From an uncultured Ruminiclostridium sp. (GTDB taxonomy: Bacteria > Bacillota > Clostridia > Oscillospirales > Ruminococcaceae), in NCBI GenBank assembly GCA_947630175.1, contig CANRGJ010000004.1, forward strand, positions 62,001-126,000: a DNA stretch of 64,000 nucleotides, in the 5' to 3' direction. Position numbers and translations under genes: made by a program. The first letter of the stretch is position 1. Every line of letters begins with the position of its first letter. The notes under the pieces were generated by a model. That model ran no database searches, was not told where the DNA came from, and saw only the letters and a program-made list of their open reading frames with translations. This document shows, in pieces, positions 33,613-43,273 of this stretch.

Positions 33613-35376
33613 TCAGGCTGTTTCTTTGTTCAGCTCTGCAAAAATGCTCTCTATTTCTCTGTTGTAATCCTGGAACATTTCCAATTTATCATTGGGAATG
33701 TCATATTTCATCTTTATCAGCTTGTCAAAAATCCCCGTTTTGATTATTGAGGAGATAAGAACGCCTTTTCCGATAGCATCGTATGCCTTGTGATGAAGCA
33801 GAAGAATGGTCTTCATCATAAGGAGCTGCTTTTCAAGAGGAACGTAGGTGTCGTCCTTGTGGAAAGCGTTCTGCTGCAAAAATCCTACTCTGATGAGCCT
33901 TGCGGTTTCGATTATCAGCTTCTGGTCATCGGGGAGAACGTCTGCACCTATCAGCTTTACTATTTCCATCAGATTATTTTCCTCAACAAGAAGCGTTGAG
34001 ATCTCCTGACGGACGGCGGTAAAGTCGGGACTTACGTTTTCGGCGTAATAATCAGAAAGCTCGTCGGCGTACTCGCTGTAACTGGTCATCCAGTTGATAG
34101 CGGGGTAATGTCTGGCATAAGCAAGGGATTTATCCAATGCCCAGAAACAGCGGACAAAGCGCTTTGTGTTCTGGGTAACAGGCTCGGAAAAGTCTGAGCC
34201 TTGGGGTGAAACTGCGCCGATAATGGTGACGCTGCCCTCATCTCCGCCTAATGTGTCAACGTAGCCTGCACGTTCATAGAACTCGGAAAGTCTTGAGGGA
34301 AGATATGCGGGGAAGCCTTCCTCGGCGGGCATTTCCTCAAGACGTCCTGATATTTCACGGAGAGCCTCAGCCCAGCGGCTGGTGCTGTCCGCCATTATCG
34401 CTATGTGATAGCCCATATCGCGGTAATATTCCGCAAGGGTTATGCCTGTGTAAATAGACGCTTCACGGGCAGCAACAGGCATATTTGAGGTATTGGCTAT
34501 AAGAACTGTTCTGTCGGTAAGCGGTCTGCCCGATTTAGGGTCGATAAGCTCGCTGAATTCCTCAAGCACCTGAGTCATCTCATTGCCACGCTCGCCACAG
34601 CCGATATACACGATTATGTCCGCATCGCACCATTTTGCAAGCTGGTGCTGAGTCATGGTCTTTCCTGTGCCGAATCCTCCCGGTATTGCGGCGGCTCCGC
34701 CCTTTGCTATCGGCAGGATAGAATCAACTATACGCTGTCCTGTGATAAGAGGGCGGCTGATAGGCAGACGGCGTTTGGAAGGACGTGGCTCTCTTATTGC
34801 CCATTTCTGGCAAAGGGTCAAGGAAAGCTCCTGCTCCTCGCCGTCGATTTTGATTTTCAATACCTCGTCATTGACGGTGTACTGTCCGTCGGGGGCGGCG
34901 TAGGTCACTTCCGCCTCTTTAATTGAGGGAGGTATCATACATTTGTGAGTTATCAAAGGAGTTTCGGGGCAGGTGGCGTAAATCTGACCTGCTGTTACAG
35001 TATCTCCTGCTTTTACCTTTAACGTAACGTCGTATTTGCGTTCAAGGTCAAGGGAGGGTATGTCGCTGCCCTCGGAAACAAATGCTCCCGACAGCTTTTT
35101 CATATCACCCAATGGGCGCTGGATACCGTCGTATATGTTGGAGATTATTCCAGGTCCCAAAGTGGCGCTCATAGGCGAGCCTGTGGTGTATACCTGTTCG
35201 CCTACTTTAAGTCCGTCGGTGTTCTCATATACCTGTATAACGGTAAAGTCGGAGCTGACGCCGATGACCTCGCCTATCAGCTTTTTATCACCAACGTAGA
35301 CCATTTCACGCATGGAAAAGTCCTTGGTGTTCTTTACCTTGATAACAGGTCCGTTTATAGCATAAATAGTATTCAA
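33613..35376 (-). CDS. ntpA: V-type ATPase catalytic subunit A
   Basis: 587 residues from TTG 35374-35376. I prefer this start because GAGAGGTGA sits just before it; the earlier in-frame TTG overlaps the subunit E stop and has no such site. Walker A GGFGTGKT is at about 233-240, and the A-type bulge domain (about 110-200) precedes it. IYIGCGERGNEMTQVL and DSTSRWAEALREISGRLEEMP are the catalytic-site motifs with the Glu general base. It hydrolyses or makes ATP. Eleven bases separate it from subunit E. Confidence 0.96.
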   Translation of the reverse strand: MNTIYAINGPVIKVKNTKDFSMREMVYVGDKKLIGEVIGVSSDFTVIQVYENTDGLKVGEQVYTTGSPMSATLGPGIISNIYDGIQRPLGDMKKLSGAFVSEGSDIPSLDLERKYDVTLKVKAGDTVTAGQIYATCPETPLITHKCMIPPSIKEAEVTYAAPDGQYTVNDEVLKIKIDGEEQELSLTLCQKWAIREPRPSKRRLPISRPLITGQRIVDSILPIAKGGAAAIPGGFGTGKTMTQHQLAKWCDADIIVYIGCGERGNEMTQVLEEFSELIDPKSGRPLTDRTVLIANTSNMPVAAREASIYTGITLAEYYRDMGYHIAIMADSTSRWAEALREISGRLEEMPAEEGFPAYLPSRLSEFYERAGYVDTLGGDEGSVTIIGAVSPQGSDFSEPVTQNTKRFVRCFWALDKSLAYARHYPAINWMTSYSEYADELSDYYAENVSPDFTAVRQEISTLLVEENNLMEIVKLIGADVLPDDQKLIIETARLIRVGFLQQNAFHKDDTYVPLEKQLLMMKTILLLHHKAYDAIGKGVLISSIIKTGIFDKLIKMKYDIPNDKLEMFQDYNREIESIFAELNKETA

Positions 35377-35387
35377 GCTATCACCTC

Positions 35388-35972
35388 TCAAAGACGCATA
35401 AAGGCGTTGTTCACAAAATCTGCCTTCTGAAGCTCAAACGCATTGTCCATAGTTTTGTCGATATATATGCCCTGCGTAGGATAAAATACGGTTATTCCGC
35501 CCAGCTTTATCTTTTTATCCGCTTCAACGGAAACGTTGGGGTATAACTTCTTTATCTTTTCCACATCGTCCCTGCGGGCGTAGATAACTGCGCCTGACGC
35601 AAAGGAATGCTCCGTGTCCGCCGACTTCAGCATTTCTTTCAGCTGGTCAGCGTATTCATCGGTATTTGCGTAATCCTTTATTCTTTTCTCAAGCTGAGCG
35701 AAAAACTCGTCCACTCTTCCGCTGCGGTGAGCTATCACTTGTCTTGACGCCTCAAAGCTCTTTTGAGAGACCAGACGCTCGTAACGTCTTTTTATATCCT
35801 TAACTGCTCCGGAAACGGTGTGATAGCTGTCCTCAAGGTATTCTTCATCGGCGCATTTTACAGCCTCGTCAGCTTTTGCTTTCGCTTCTGACAGGATCGT
35901 TTCTATTTTTTCGTCAGCCTGTTTATTTATCTCCTGCTCAAATCGGGCGATCTTTTCTATATCGTCTGACAT
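35388..35972 (-). CDS. ntpE: V-type ATPase subunit E
   Basis: 194 residues from ATG 35970-35972, with GGAG about nine bases upstream; an ATG 11 codons earlier is possible. The N-terminal half is a charged long helix (EINKQADEKIETILSEAKAKADEAVKCADEE) that pairs with subunit G/H in the outer stalk. The C-terminal half is a small globular domain that binds the top of the head. Sequence similarity in this family is low; the call depends partly on position before subunit A. Confidence 0.85.
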   Translation of the reverse strand: MSDDIEKIARFEQEINKQADEKIETILSEAKAKADEAVKCADEEYLEDSYHTVSGAVKDIKRRYERLVSQKSFEASRQVIAHRSGRVDEFFAQLEKRIKDYANTDEYADQLKEMLKSADTEHSFASGAVIYARRDDVEKIKKLYPNVSVEADKKIKLGGITVFYPTQGIYIDKTMDNAFELQKADFVNNAFMRL

Positions 35973-36021
35973 AGCCTTACGCTCCTTCCCTTTGTTTTTA
36001 TTCAAAAAGATACAGAATTTT

Positions 36022-36330
36022 CTATATCTTCAGACCGATAGCGTCGTTTACGTATTCGCTGATAGTCTTTGCGACCTCGCTGTTGCCGTGACGGTCGGTT
36101 ATTTCAACGATAAGCGGCTTGGGGCATTTCAGCTTTAAGTCGTAAACGTATTCTCTGCAAAGCTCTATCAGCTTTTCGGTCATAAGGATAACTGCGACGT
36201 CTTTATCCGCCATGGCAATATCAAGCTGCTGCATTACCTCGGGCTTTTCGTGAACCACAACGCCCTCAATGCCTGCAAGCCTCATTCCCATAAGCGTGTC
36301 TATGTTGTCGCTTATAAGGTAGAATTTCAT
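36022..36330 (-). CDS. ntpG: V-type ATPase subunit F
   Basis: 102 residues (NtpG in Enterococcus naming). The Rossmann-like fold opens with FYLISDNIDTLMGMRLAGIEGVVVH and has DVAVILMTEKLIELCREYV in the middle, typical of the rotor-bound F subunit. It sits 21 bases after subunit K and before E. Confidence 0.92.
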   Translation of the reverse strand: MKFYLISDNIDTLMGMRLAGIEGVVVHEKPEVMQQLDIAMADKDVAVILMTEKLIELCREYVYDLKLKCPKPLIVEITDRHGNSEVAKTISEYVNDAIGLKI

Positions 36331-36351
36331 TATATACTCTTTCCCTGCTTA

Positions 36352-36798
36352 TCAGCTGAACAGGATAAGTATGGAGATAAGCAGACCGTAGATAGCAACG
36401 CCTTCGCCAAGGGCAACGAATATAAGGGACTTGGTGAAGTTCTTTTCATCTTCGCTGGTAGCGCCGATAGCGGCAGGAGCAGCACCGCCTACGGCGATAC
36501 CCGTGCCTATTGTAGCAAGACCTGTTGAAAGAGCAGCGCCAAGATACTGAAGTCCCTGTGACAGACCGTCAGCAGCTGCCTCGGCAGTTTCTGCATCGGC
36601 AGGCTCTGCTCCCGCAAGAACAGGCATTATGCATACCATAAGTATCATACAGCCGATGAATGAACCTGCGTTTGCGAAAATCGACTTTTTAATGCTTACC
36701 TTTTTACCCTGCTTTTTGCGGATAAGGCAGACTACCAGGGGTATCATTATCAATGCAACGGCTGCAAGGGGCATAAGCATAAGAATTATTTTTTCCAT
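36352..36798 (-). CDS. ntpK: V-type ATPase proteolipid subunit K
   Basis: 148 residues with four membrane helices, forming the rotor ring. The ion-binding carboxylate is Glu132 in helix 4 (LIFVALGEGVAIYGLL). Helix 2 (about 40-63) has no acidic residue, so each 16-kDa unit offers one site. The P-x-x-Q sodium ligands of Enterococcus NtpK are not evident, which leans toward protons, but this is weak. An Ala/Glu/Asp-rich loop (AGAEPADAETAEAAAD) links helices 2 and 3. Confidence 0.93.
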   Translation of the reverse strand: MEKIILMLMPLAAVALIMIPLVVCLIRKKQGKKVSIKKSIFANAGSFIGCMILMVCIMPVLAGAEPADAETAEAAADGLSQGLQYLGAALSTGLATIGTGIAVGGAAPAAIGATSEDEKNFTKSLIFVALGEGVAIYGLLISILILFS

Positions 36799-36834
36799 TT
36801 TTAGTTCCTCCGAAAATTATTTTTATTTTATTGT

Positions 36835-39171
36835 TCAGTCTTCAGCGCTGAAATTAGCAACAACAGGGCTGAAAGGTTTTCCGTCGCCTTTGTAGAAACG
36901 GCTGAATATTTCGTAAAACTCAAGACGCAGTACCTGTATTCCTACAAGGAAGCCTTCCATACCGATAACGAAAAGGTTTCCCAGTATCTGGACCACTATG
37001 GCGGCGTCTCCAGCTTTTGCGGCAAGCACGGATACTACCAGCATCATACCTGCATGGCTGAGGATAAATCCGCCTATACGCAGGAAAGACATTGTGTTTG
37101 TAATATAAGTCAGGCAGCTTTCAAACAACTCGATAATACCTTCGATAATGAAGTTGCCCACGCTCTTGCGCTCTTTTTGCTGCTTTTCGGTGTATTCGTC
37201 CAGTCGAAGCTTTTCCTCTTTTCTGATGTCCTCCACCTGGTCGGGCATTTTCATCTTTTTAAATCCCAAAGCGGAGAAGTCTCTGTCAACTATCGGGAAA
37301 TCCTTCAGCATAGCGATATAAACGCCTGTTACTGTGTTTTCCTTTACTTCAAAGGGGTAGAACACGTAATCGCCGCCCACGCTGTCCTTTATCCTGCCGT
37401 AGGCGGAAAGCTCAAGTTCGCCGTACTGCGCTTTTACAAAGCTGGTGGAGGAAAGCTCGTCAAGCAGTTCCTCAACGTCGTTTATGGGCGGGAGCTGTGA
37501 TATTGAATCACCGTAGGTCTTTACCGCACGGACGATATTCACGCTTTTGCCTTTTCCCTTTTTCTTGCCGAATAAGGAAACGATAGGCTCCTTAAAGAAT
37601 ATCAGCGCTAAGGGGAGAATTATCAGGCAAATTATATAGGGGGCGGTGAACATCTGTATGCCGAAGCCCATCTGGAGCGCTACGCCTGCCATTACGGAGG
37701 CGTAGAAGATCATTCCCACAATGCCGTTGGGACTTATGACCGCCTCTGACAGCCACTGAGGAGTGCGGATATTGGTGGCTACGTTCATCGCCATCGAGAT
37801 GAGTACAAGGACAACTCCTATTCCGATAGAGGCGATAAGCAGTATCGTTGATACCTGGAAAATATCGGCGGGAGCAGAAATATATCCCAGCATTTTATAT
37901 ATTGACGGCATTTTGAAGAACGGCTCTATTATTTCCTCGTTGCCGAATACCGAGCCGTAAAGCACGCCGAATATCGCACTGGTGATGCCTATTCTCTGCA
38001 TTATGGGGGCAAGCTTTACCTTGCGCCATTTGTCAAGGATAATGCCCAGGACTGTTATCAGCAGTCCCTGTCCCACGTCGCCGAACATTATGCCGAATAT
38101 CAGCATAAACGTTACCGCTACATAAGGGGTGGGATCAAAGCAGTTGTAATTGGGAAGTCCGTACATCTTGACGAACATCTCAAAAGGTCTGAACAGCCAG
38201 CAGTTTCTGAGAAGTACGGGAGGTGATGAATTAGGCTCGCTGTCCAGCGGCTTTTCTCTTACTTCAACGTCGGATACGCTTGTCACCGAATCGGTAAATT
38301 CCTTCAGTTTCCTCTTGGGGACGTAACCTGAAATGAAGAACTTGTTGTTGTAGACCGACACGTTTTGTCTTAACTCGTAGCTCTGGTCAAGAGCTGTCAG
38401 CTTGCTGGCGACTTTAAGGAAAGTTCCCTCGATCTCCAGCCGCAGAGCTTTTATGTCGGCGTTTACAGCGTCCAGCGTCTCGTTCTCTTCCCTTACCGCT
38501 TTAAGCATCTGCGTCTTTGCTTCGTCTGCGTCGCCCTGGAAATAATCGGGTATTCGTGTCCGTTCAAAGAAAAGCGAATTGAATATCTCGTCTACCTCCA
38601 CCGAATTGTCTTTGGGAACGATGTAAAGTATCTGCGCATATTTTTCGTCCTCGGCAAAGCGGTAATAAGTAAAGCTTCGGTCGCTGTAATACGACAGCTT
38701 CGGAACGCTTTCCACAGGAAGCCTGCCGAAACGTATTTTAATGAAATCGCAGGCAAATATCTCAGAAAACTTTACGTCAAAACCGCTGAGCCGTTCGGCT
38801 AACATAAGCGCTTCGCTGTGTTCTTTAAGCGAATTTTCAAGCGTCAGCTTGCGGTCGAGTATTTCATTCAGTTTTTTCTCTATAAGCTCAAAATAATTGC
38901 TGAAGTCCACGCTGACGTTGAAATCAATATCGTCGTAATCCACCGTCTTTATCTCGATCCCAAGACTGTTCGCTATGGCGCGGCAGCGGTTTACAAGAGG
39001 TTCATACGGACTTTTGGATTTAAGCGATCTGAAGCCTCCGCTTCGTGAATCGTTGGTTCGGTTGGAGCTTATTATGTGAAAGCATTTGCTTTCGCAGCAT
39101 TTCATAAGGGTTTTGTTGACCCTTTTCAAAACGCCCTCGATCTGCACAAGGGCCATTTTTTCAATTGCCAT
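36835..39171 (-). CDS. ntpI: V-type ATPase subunit I (a)
   Basis: 778 residues. The N-terminal half (about 1-345) is cytoplasmic with coiled coils (about 90-120 and 215-265) and anchors the outer stalks. The C-terminal half has seven or eight membrane helices. The essential arginine for ion transfer is probably Arg698 in NTMSFLRIGGFILSHAG. It is longer than many bacterial I subunits (about 650) because of a loop at about 555-640. 63 bases after subunit C. Confidence 0.93.
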   Translation of the reverse strand: MAIEKMALVQIEGVLKRVNKTLMKCCESKCFHIISSNRTNDSRSGGFRSLKSKSPYEPLVNRCRAIANSLGIEIKTVDYDDIDFNVSVDFSNYFELIEKKLNEILDRKLTLENSLKEHSEALMLAERLSGFDVKFSEIFACDFIKIRFGRLPVESVPKLSYYSDRSFTYYRFAEDEKYAQILYIVPKDNSVEVDEIFNSLFFERTRIPDYFQGDADEAKTQMLKAVREENETLDAVNADIKALRLEIEGTFLKVASKLTALDQSYELRQNVSVYNNKFFISGYVPKRKLKEFTDSVTSVSDVEVREKPLDSEPNSSPPVLLRNCWLFRPFEMFVKMYGLPNYNCFDPTPYVAVTFMLIFGIMFGDVGQGLLITVLGIILDKWRKVKLAPIMQRIGITSAIFGVLYGSVFGNEEIIEPFFKMPSIYKMLGYISAPADIFQVSTILLIASIGIGVVLVLISMAMNVATNIRTPQWLSEAVISPNGIVGMIFYASVMAGVALQMGFGIQMFTAPYIICLIILPLALIFFKEPIVSLFGKKKGKGKSVNIVRAVKTYGDSISQLPPINDVEELLDELSSTSFVKAQYGELELSAYGRIKDSVGGDYVFYPFEVKENTVTGVYIAMLKDFPIVDRDFSALGFKKMKMPDQVEDIRKEEKLRLDEYTEKQQKERKSVGNFIIEGIIELFESCLTYITNTMSFLRIGGFILSHAGMMLVVSVLAAKAGDAAIVVQILGNLFVIGMEGFLVGIQVLRLEFYEIFSRFYKGDGKPFSPVVANFSAED

Positions 39172-39234
39172 TTAAATAACCATCCGATCTAATGATACTT
39201 CATCGGGCAAGTCCCGAATGATATTAAACCATGT

Positions 39235-40260
39235 TTACAATACAAGCAGCTTTTCCGTTTCATCGGGAGGTCTGCCGTATCTTACGCTTTCGATTATTTT
39301 TTTCAGATTTGAACACTCGGTTTCACAAAGAAACATCAGCGCATAAAGAGCCATGGTGCCATTGTCGGTGAACGCCAGCTGCTTTTTATAATAAGCGTAG
39401 TTGTATCTTCTTATCGCCATTTCGATATTCTGCGGGTCGCACTCTATCTTTTCCCTGAGATATGTTTTTTTCAGGAACGCCAGAAGCTGTTTATCCGCAT
39501 CGGGCTGTGAGAGTATCTCGTCCAGCTTTTCCACAGTGAGCCTGCGGTAGGTGCTGTAAAGGGATTTTTTTATCTGACTGCTGTCCTCATTGAAAAGGCT
39601 TTTCTTGCGGTAGCACATTGTAATATTGTTCAAGTCAGACTGCCGCAAAAATATCTCTTTCAGATTTTTTGCCTCAGAGCCTTTAAAATCCCTGTCAATG
39701 GTTTTGAACGCCCAGTGAACGTACCATGCGAAAAGAGCCACAGCACATTCGTCAAAGACAAGAACGCCCTGAGAATTTGTCAGAAGCGGCTTCAACACCT
39801 TGGCATACGGGGTGTCGGACAGCACGTTCAGCACGTCGCCGTAATCCTTTGCCGCCGCCAGCTTCATAAGGTCAAACGAAACGTAACCCATAAGGTATGA
39901 GGGCATTTCAAGCAGATAACCTTCGTATGAGCCCGCTTTGATATACATAAGAGCGTTGATTATCTGTTTGATTTCAAGCTCCTTGATAAGATACCAGCAA
40001 AAGCTGTTTCTGTCAGCCGCCACAAACCTGCATAGCTTGAGATAAAGCTCAAAAACGTCCTTTGAAATAAGCTGTTCAACCTGCCCTCTGTGTACCTGCG
40101 CCTCGTTTACGTTGGCAAAGGCACTGTGATAGCGGGGCGTTGTTTTCAGATATGAAACAACAGAGCTTACGTCCTTTTTATGGATAAGGTTGTTATAATC
40201 CTCACGGGTAAGACGTTTTCCGTAGATCGCTTTGGCTTTTGCAATTATCGCATCCGCCAT
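39235..40260 (-). CDS. ntpC: V-type ATPase subunit C
   Basis: 341 residues, helical, the socket between the rotor shaft and the K ring. It begins AIIAKAKAIYGKRLTREDYNNLIHK, the usual opening. Three similar helical repeats make up the family fold. It starts three bases after the G/H stop, so the two are coupled. In many operons subunit C lies between E and F; here it is second, before I. Confidence 0.9.
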   Translation of the reverse strand: MADAIIAKAKAIYGKRLTREDYNNLIHKKDVSSVVSYLKTTPRYHSAFANVNEAQVHRGQVEQLISKDVFELYLKLCRFVAADRNSFCWYLIKELEIKQIINALMYIKAGSYEGYLLEMPSYLMGYVSFDLMKLAAAKDYGDVLNVLSDTPYAKVLKPLLTNSQGVLVFDECAVALFAWYVHWAFKTIDRDFKGSEAKNLKEIFLRQSDLNNITMCYRKKSLFNEDSSQIKKSLYSTYRRLTVEKLDEILSQPDADKQLLAFLKKTYLREKIECDPQNIEMAIRRYNYAYYKKQLAFTDNGTMALYALMFLCETECSNLKKIIESVRYGRPPDETEKLLVL

Positions 40261-40263
40261 ATC

Positions 40264-40602
40264 TTACTTTCCTCGCTTGCTGCCTGTTACAGCCTGAAAT
40301 ATCTGCTGTTCAAGAACGTCTTTATTTTCATCAAAGGCTTTGTCAAAAGCGTCTGTTCTTTTTTGCGCCTCTGCCTCGATCTGAGCTATTCTTCCCTCGG
40401 CGTCCTGTTTGTATGACTGCTCGGCGGATTCCAGACGGGACCTTGAATGCTCCTGATATTCCTTCAGCATTTCCTCAGTCTTGCGTTTTGCTTCGGCGTC
40501 GATCTCCTCCGCCTGCTTTTCCGCCTGAGCTACTCTTTCTCTCGCCTGTCTGTCAAGCTCTATGATATATTGAATGGAATTTCCGCTTTTGATGTTCGGC
40601 AT
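40264..40602 (-). CDS. V-type ATPase subunit G/H (outer stalk)
   Basis: 112 residues, nearly all one charged coiled coil (about 15-100, heavy in Glu, Gln, Lys, Arg). It should pair with subunit E in the peripheral stalk. First gene of the operon. GGAAACGGAGG precedes the ATG. Assigned by shape and position rather than by a sharp motif. Confidence 0.8.
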   Translation of the reverse strand: MPNIKSGNSIQYIIELDRQARERVAQAEKQAEEIDAEAKRKTEEMLKEYQEHSRSRLESAEQSYKQDAEGRIAQIEAEAQKRTDAFDKAFDENKDVLEQQIFQAVTGSKRGK

Positions 40603-40934
40603 AAGAGCGCCTCCGTTTCCTTTTGTTCTTTTAATTATGTGCTTTATATCTTAATATTGTGTTCGTACATTTAACGAAAAATACAATTTCTTTTTACGTG
40701 TGTATATTGTAAACCTCTTAATAAATTTTTTCAATACCCTTTGAGAAAAATTCGGATATTATAGCTAAAAAATGATTTTGAAAGAATGTATTTTTGGTTA
40801 TTTTTAGGGTTGCAAATTGCAATATAAAGTATCTCAATGAACGGGCTGACAAATATCGGCTATGTGGGGAAAGATGCATGAAGAATATGACGTAAACACA
40901 ATGCGAGAAATATGATTTGGGGTTATTTGGAAAA
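40603..40934. other. Intergenic region upstream of the V-ATPase operon
   Basis: About 330 AT-rich bases between the V-ATPase start and the terminator of the polysaccharide operon. On the minus strand TATAAT lies at 40758-40763 with AGC before it, but no good -35 is visible, so the V-ATPase promoter is uncertain. No gene-like frame is present. Confidence 0.4.
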
Positions 40935-40977
40935 GAAAAAACCTTTCGATCAAACATTGGAAATCGAAAAGGTTTTT
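40935..40977 (-). terminator. Terminator of the polysaccharide operon
   Basis: AAAAACC-TTTTCGAT pairs with ATCGAAAGG-TTTTTT with one bulged base, ending in a T-run on the minus strand, just after manC. Confidence 0.75.
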
Positions 40978-40994
40978 ATAAGATATAAGTTGAC

Positions 40995-42284
40995 TTATGC
41001 TCCTATTTGCACTTCCAGGATAACAGTATCCTCCAATGCTGTGAGAGAGTGGGTTATACCTTTGTCTATCGTGTAGGTGTCGCCTGGGAAGGCGTCGTGA
41101 TTCCTGCCGTTTATCCGTATCACCGCTTTACCGCTGAGGACTGTCCATACGGTGCGGTTGGTGGTGTGGATTTTTTCCTTTATCTCGCTGTTTTTCTTTA
41201 CGGTTTTCTTTTTGGTGACGGCTTTGTTTCCCGTTTCGTCCACGGAAACATTGAGCACGGTGTAATCTCCCCACTCGCGTTCCTCATACATCGGTCGAAT
41301 GTCCATATTCTCAACATATTTCTTTATGTAGGAGCTTTGCTCCTTGTCCGCAACAAGTATGCCGTCAGGTCCTGCCGCTACTATCATATCATGGGCGCCC
41401 ATTACCACTATGGGTATCTCAAGCTCGTTTATTACATGAGTGTTTTCGCAGTCATCGCTTGCGATAGCGAAACCGTAAAGAGGGTCCATTACCTCGGTGA
41501 TGGTGTTCCAGGTGCCCAGATCCTTCCACTCACCGCTATAAGGGACAACCGCTACGCTGTCAGCCTTTTCAAGCACGGCGTAGTCAAAGCTGGTCTTTTC
41601 AAAAGAAGAATAATTATTTATAACGTCCGCATAACTTCCCGACGGAACGGTTTGTCTCACTATATCCAGCATATAGGACAGTTTAAAGGCGAAAACTCCG
41701 CAGTTCCAGAGTCCGCCCATATCTATGAATTTTTGTGCGGCGACGGAATCGGGCTTTTCCTTGAACTGTGAAACGGGGGAAGGCTCAACATCGGTATTTT
41801 GGGGGATTATGTAGCCGTATTTTTCGGAAGGGTATGTAGGCTTTACTCCCATAAGGACGATGTCCGCTGCGGCTGACTGCACCGTCTTGTCCAGCTTCAG
41901 CAGAGTGCAGAAATATTCGCTGTCAACATATGGGTCGACGGGGAGGACGGTGACGGTCTCGTCGGGGTCGCAGTGCTTTTCGTAATAGAGATACGCCGAC
42001 GCAAGCGCAATTGCGGGAAAGGTGTTGCGGCGCTGAGGCTCGACGATTATCGACACCTTGGATCCAAGCTGATTTTTTATTGCCTCCACCTGCGTGGCGC
42101 TGGTGGCAACGGAAATATCGGCGTTGGGAATGGCGGAGGAGATCTGCTCGTATACACGGCGGACCATTGAATCGACTTCGCCGTTTTCGGTTTTTATCAG
42201 CTTGAGGAACTGCTTGGAGCGTACCTCATTTGAAAGCGGCCACAGGCGCTTGCCGGAGCCGCCGGAGAGTAAAACTATATGCAT
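40995..42284 (-). CDS. manC: Mannose-1-phosphate guanylyltransferase (with type II isomerase-like cupin)
   Basis: 429 residues from ATG 42282-42284 with AAGGAAG upstream. It makes GDP-mannose from mannose-1-phosphate and GTP. The N-terminal nucleotidyltransferase has LSGGSGKRLWPLS (residues 5-17), VEPQRRNTFPAIALA and NCGVFAFK. The C-terminal cupin (about 330-429, REWGDYTVLNV, PGDTYTIDKGITHSLTA) is the phosphomannose-isomerase-like part of bifunctional ManC. Last gene of the operon; it supplies the donor for gmd two genes upstream. Confidence 0.94.
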   Translation of the reverse strand: MHIVLLSGGSGKRLWPLSNEVRSKQFLKLIKTENGEVDSMVRRVYEQISSAIPNADISVATSATQVEAIKNQLGSKVSIIVEPQRRNTFPAIALASAYLYYEKHCDPDETVTVLPVDPYVDSEYFCTLLKLDKTVQSAAADIVLMGVKPTYPSEKYGYIIPQNTDVEPSPVSQFKEKPDSVAAQKFIDMGGLWNCGVFAFKLSYMLDIVRQTVPSGSYADVINNYSSFEKTSFDYAVLEKADSVAVVPYSGEWKDLGTWNTITEVMDPLYGFAIASDDCENTHVINELEIPIVVMGAHDMIVAAGPDGILVADKEQSSYIKKYVENMDIRPMYEEREWGDYTVLNVSVDETGNKAVTKKKTVKKNSEIKEKIHTTNRTVWTVLSGKAVIRINGRNHDAFPGDTYTIDKGITHSLTALEDTVILEVQIGA

Positions 42285-42300
42285 TTTTTCTTCCTTTTCT

Positions 42301-43251
42301 TTAAATGACAAGCAGATCCTTGTCGTTAATATTTTCCAAAAACCAATTGTAAGTCAGTTTCAATCCGTCTTCAATGCTTGTTTTGGGTTTCCAGCCCAAA
42401 GAGTTGAGTTTGGAACTGTCTACAAGCTTTCTGAACATTCCTTCAGGCTTAGTGGGATCAGTCACTATTTCTCCTTCATAGCCAACTACCTTTTTTACCA
42501 TTTCAGCTATCTGTAAAATAGTAAAATCTTGTCCGTATCCTATATTCAGAAAATCCGCACCTGAGTAATTTTCCATAAGATACAAGCAGGCGTCTGCCAT
42601 ATCATCAACAAACAGCAGTTCACGATATGCATTGCCGGTTCCCCATATTGTTACTTTATCCAGATGGTTGACCTTGGCGGAATGGAATTTTCTTATTATC
42701 GCCGGAATAATGTGTGACCTGTTGATGCTGAAATTATCATTATAGCCATAAAGATTACAAGGCATTACGCTGATATAATCAGCACCGTACTCTTCTTTAT
42801 AAAATCTGCAAGCCTTCAGTCCGGCTATTTTTGCCAAGGCATAACCTTCATTTGTAGGCTCGAGCGGACCTGTCATAAGCATATCCTCAGTTATCGGCTG
42901 AGGAGCTTTACACGGATAAATACATGAAGAGCCCAAAAACAACAATTTTTTTACATTGTTTTTATAAGCTGAAGAAATAATGTTGCACTGTATTTGCAAA
43001 TTATCCATAAGAAATTCAGCTGGGGATTTTATGTTTGCTCCTATCCCGCCTACCTTTGCAGCTGCAAGAAAAACATATTCCGGCTTTTCACGGTCGAAAA
43101 ACTCTTCAACGTCAGACTGCCTTATAAGGTCTAACTCTTCAAAAGTCCTGCCTATTATGTTCGTGTATCCCCGAGCAGTCAAATTACGCACAAGAGCGGA
43201 GCCTACCATTCCCGTGTGACCTGCAACGTAAATCTTGGAATTCTTTTCCAT
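42301..43251 (-). CDS. GDP-L-fucose synthase family epimerase/reductase (Fcl or ColC)
   Basis: 316 residues from ATG 43249-43251 with AGGAG upstream. Short-chain dehydrogenase fold: GHTGMVGSALV at 11-21, and the triad Ser108/109, Tyr137, Lys141 (GSSCIYP; YALAK). Cys110 matches the epimerisation Cys of Fcl. Fcl epimerises C3 and C5 and reduces C4 of GDP-4-keto-6-deoxymannose to GDP-L-fucose. ColC is a close homologue that acts on the 3-deoxy product to make GDP-L-colitose. The adjacent ColD-like gene favours ColC, but sequence alone does not separate them here. Confidence 0.88.
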   Translation of the reverse strand: MEKNSKIYVAGHTGMVGSALVRNLTARGYTNIIGRTFEELDLIRQSDVEEFFDREKPEYVFLAAAKVGGIGANIKSPAEFLMDNLQIQCNIISSAYKNNVKKLLFLGSSCIYPCKAPQPITEDMLMTGPLEPTNEGYALAKIAGLKACRFYKEEYGADYISVMPCNLYGYNDNFSINRSHIIPAIIRKFHSAKVNHLDKVTIWGTGNAYRELLFVDDMADACLYLMENYSGADFLNIGYGQDFTILQIAEMVKKVVGYEGEIVTDPTKPEGMFRKLVDSSKLNSLGWKPKTSIEDGLKLTYNWFLENINDKDLLVI

Positions 43252-43273
43252 ACCTTTTCTCCTCTTTTTTTGT

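Noticed and set aside
41007-41771. A 254-codon plus-strand frame opposite manC
   Set aside because: No recognisable domain, and manC is complete on the minus strand.
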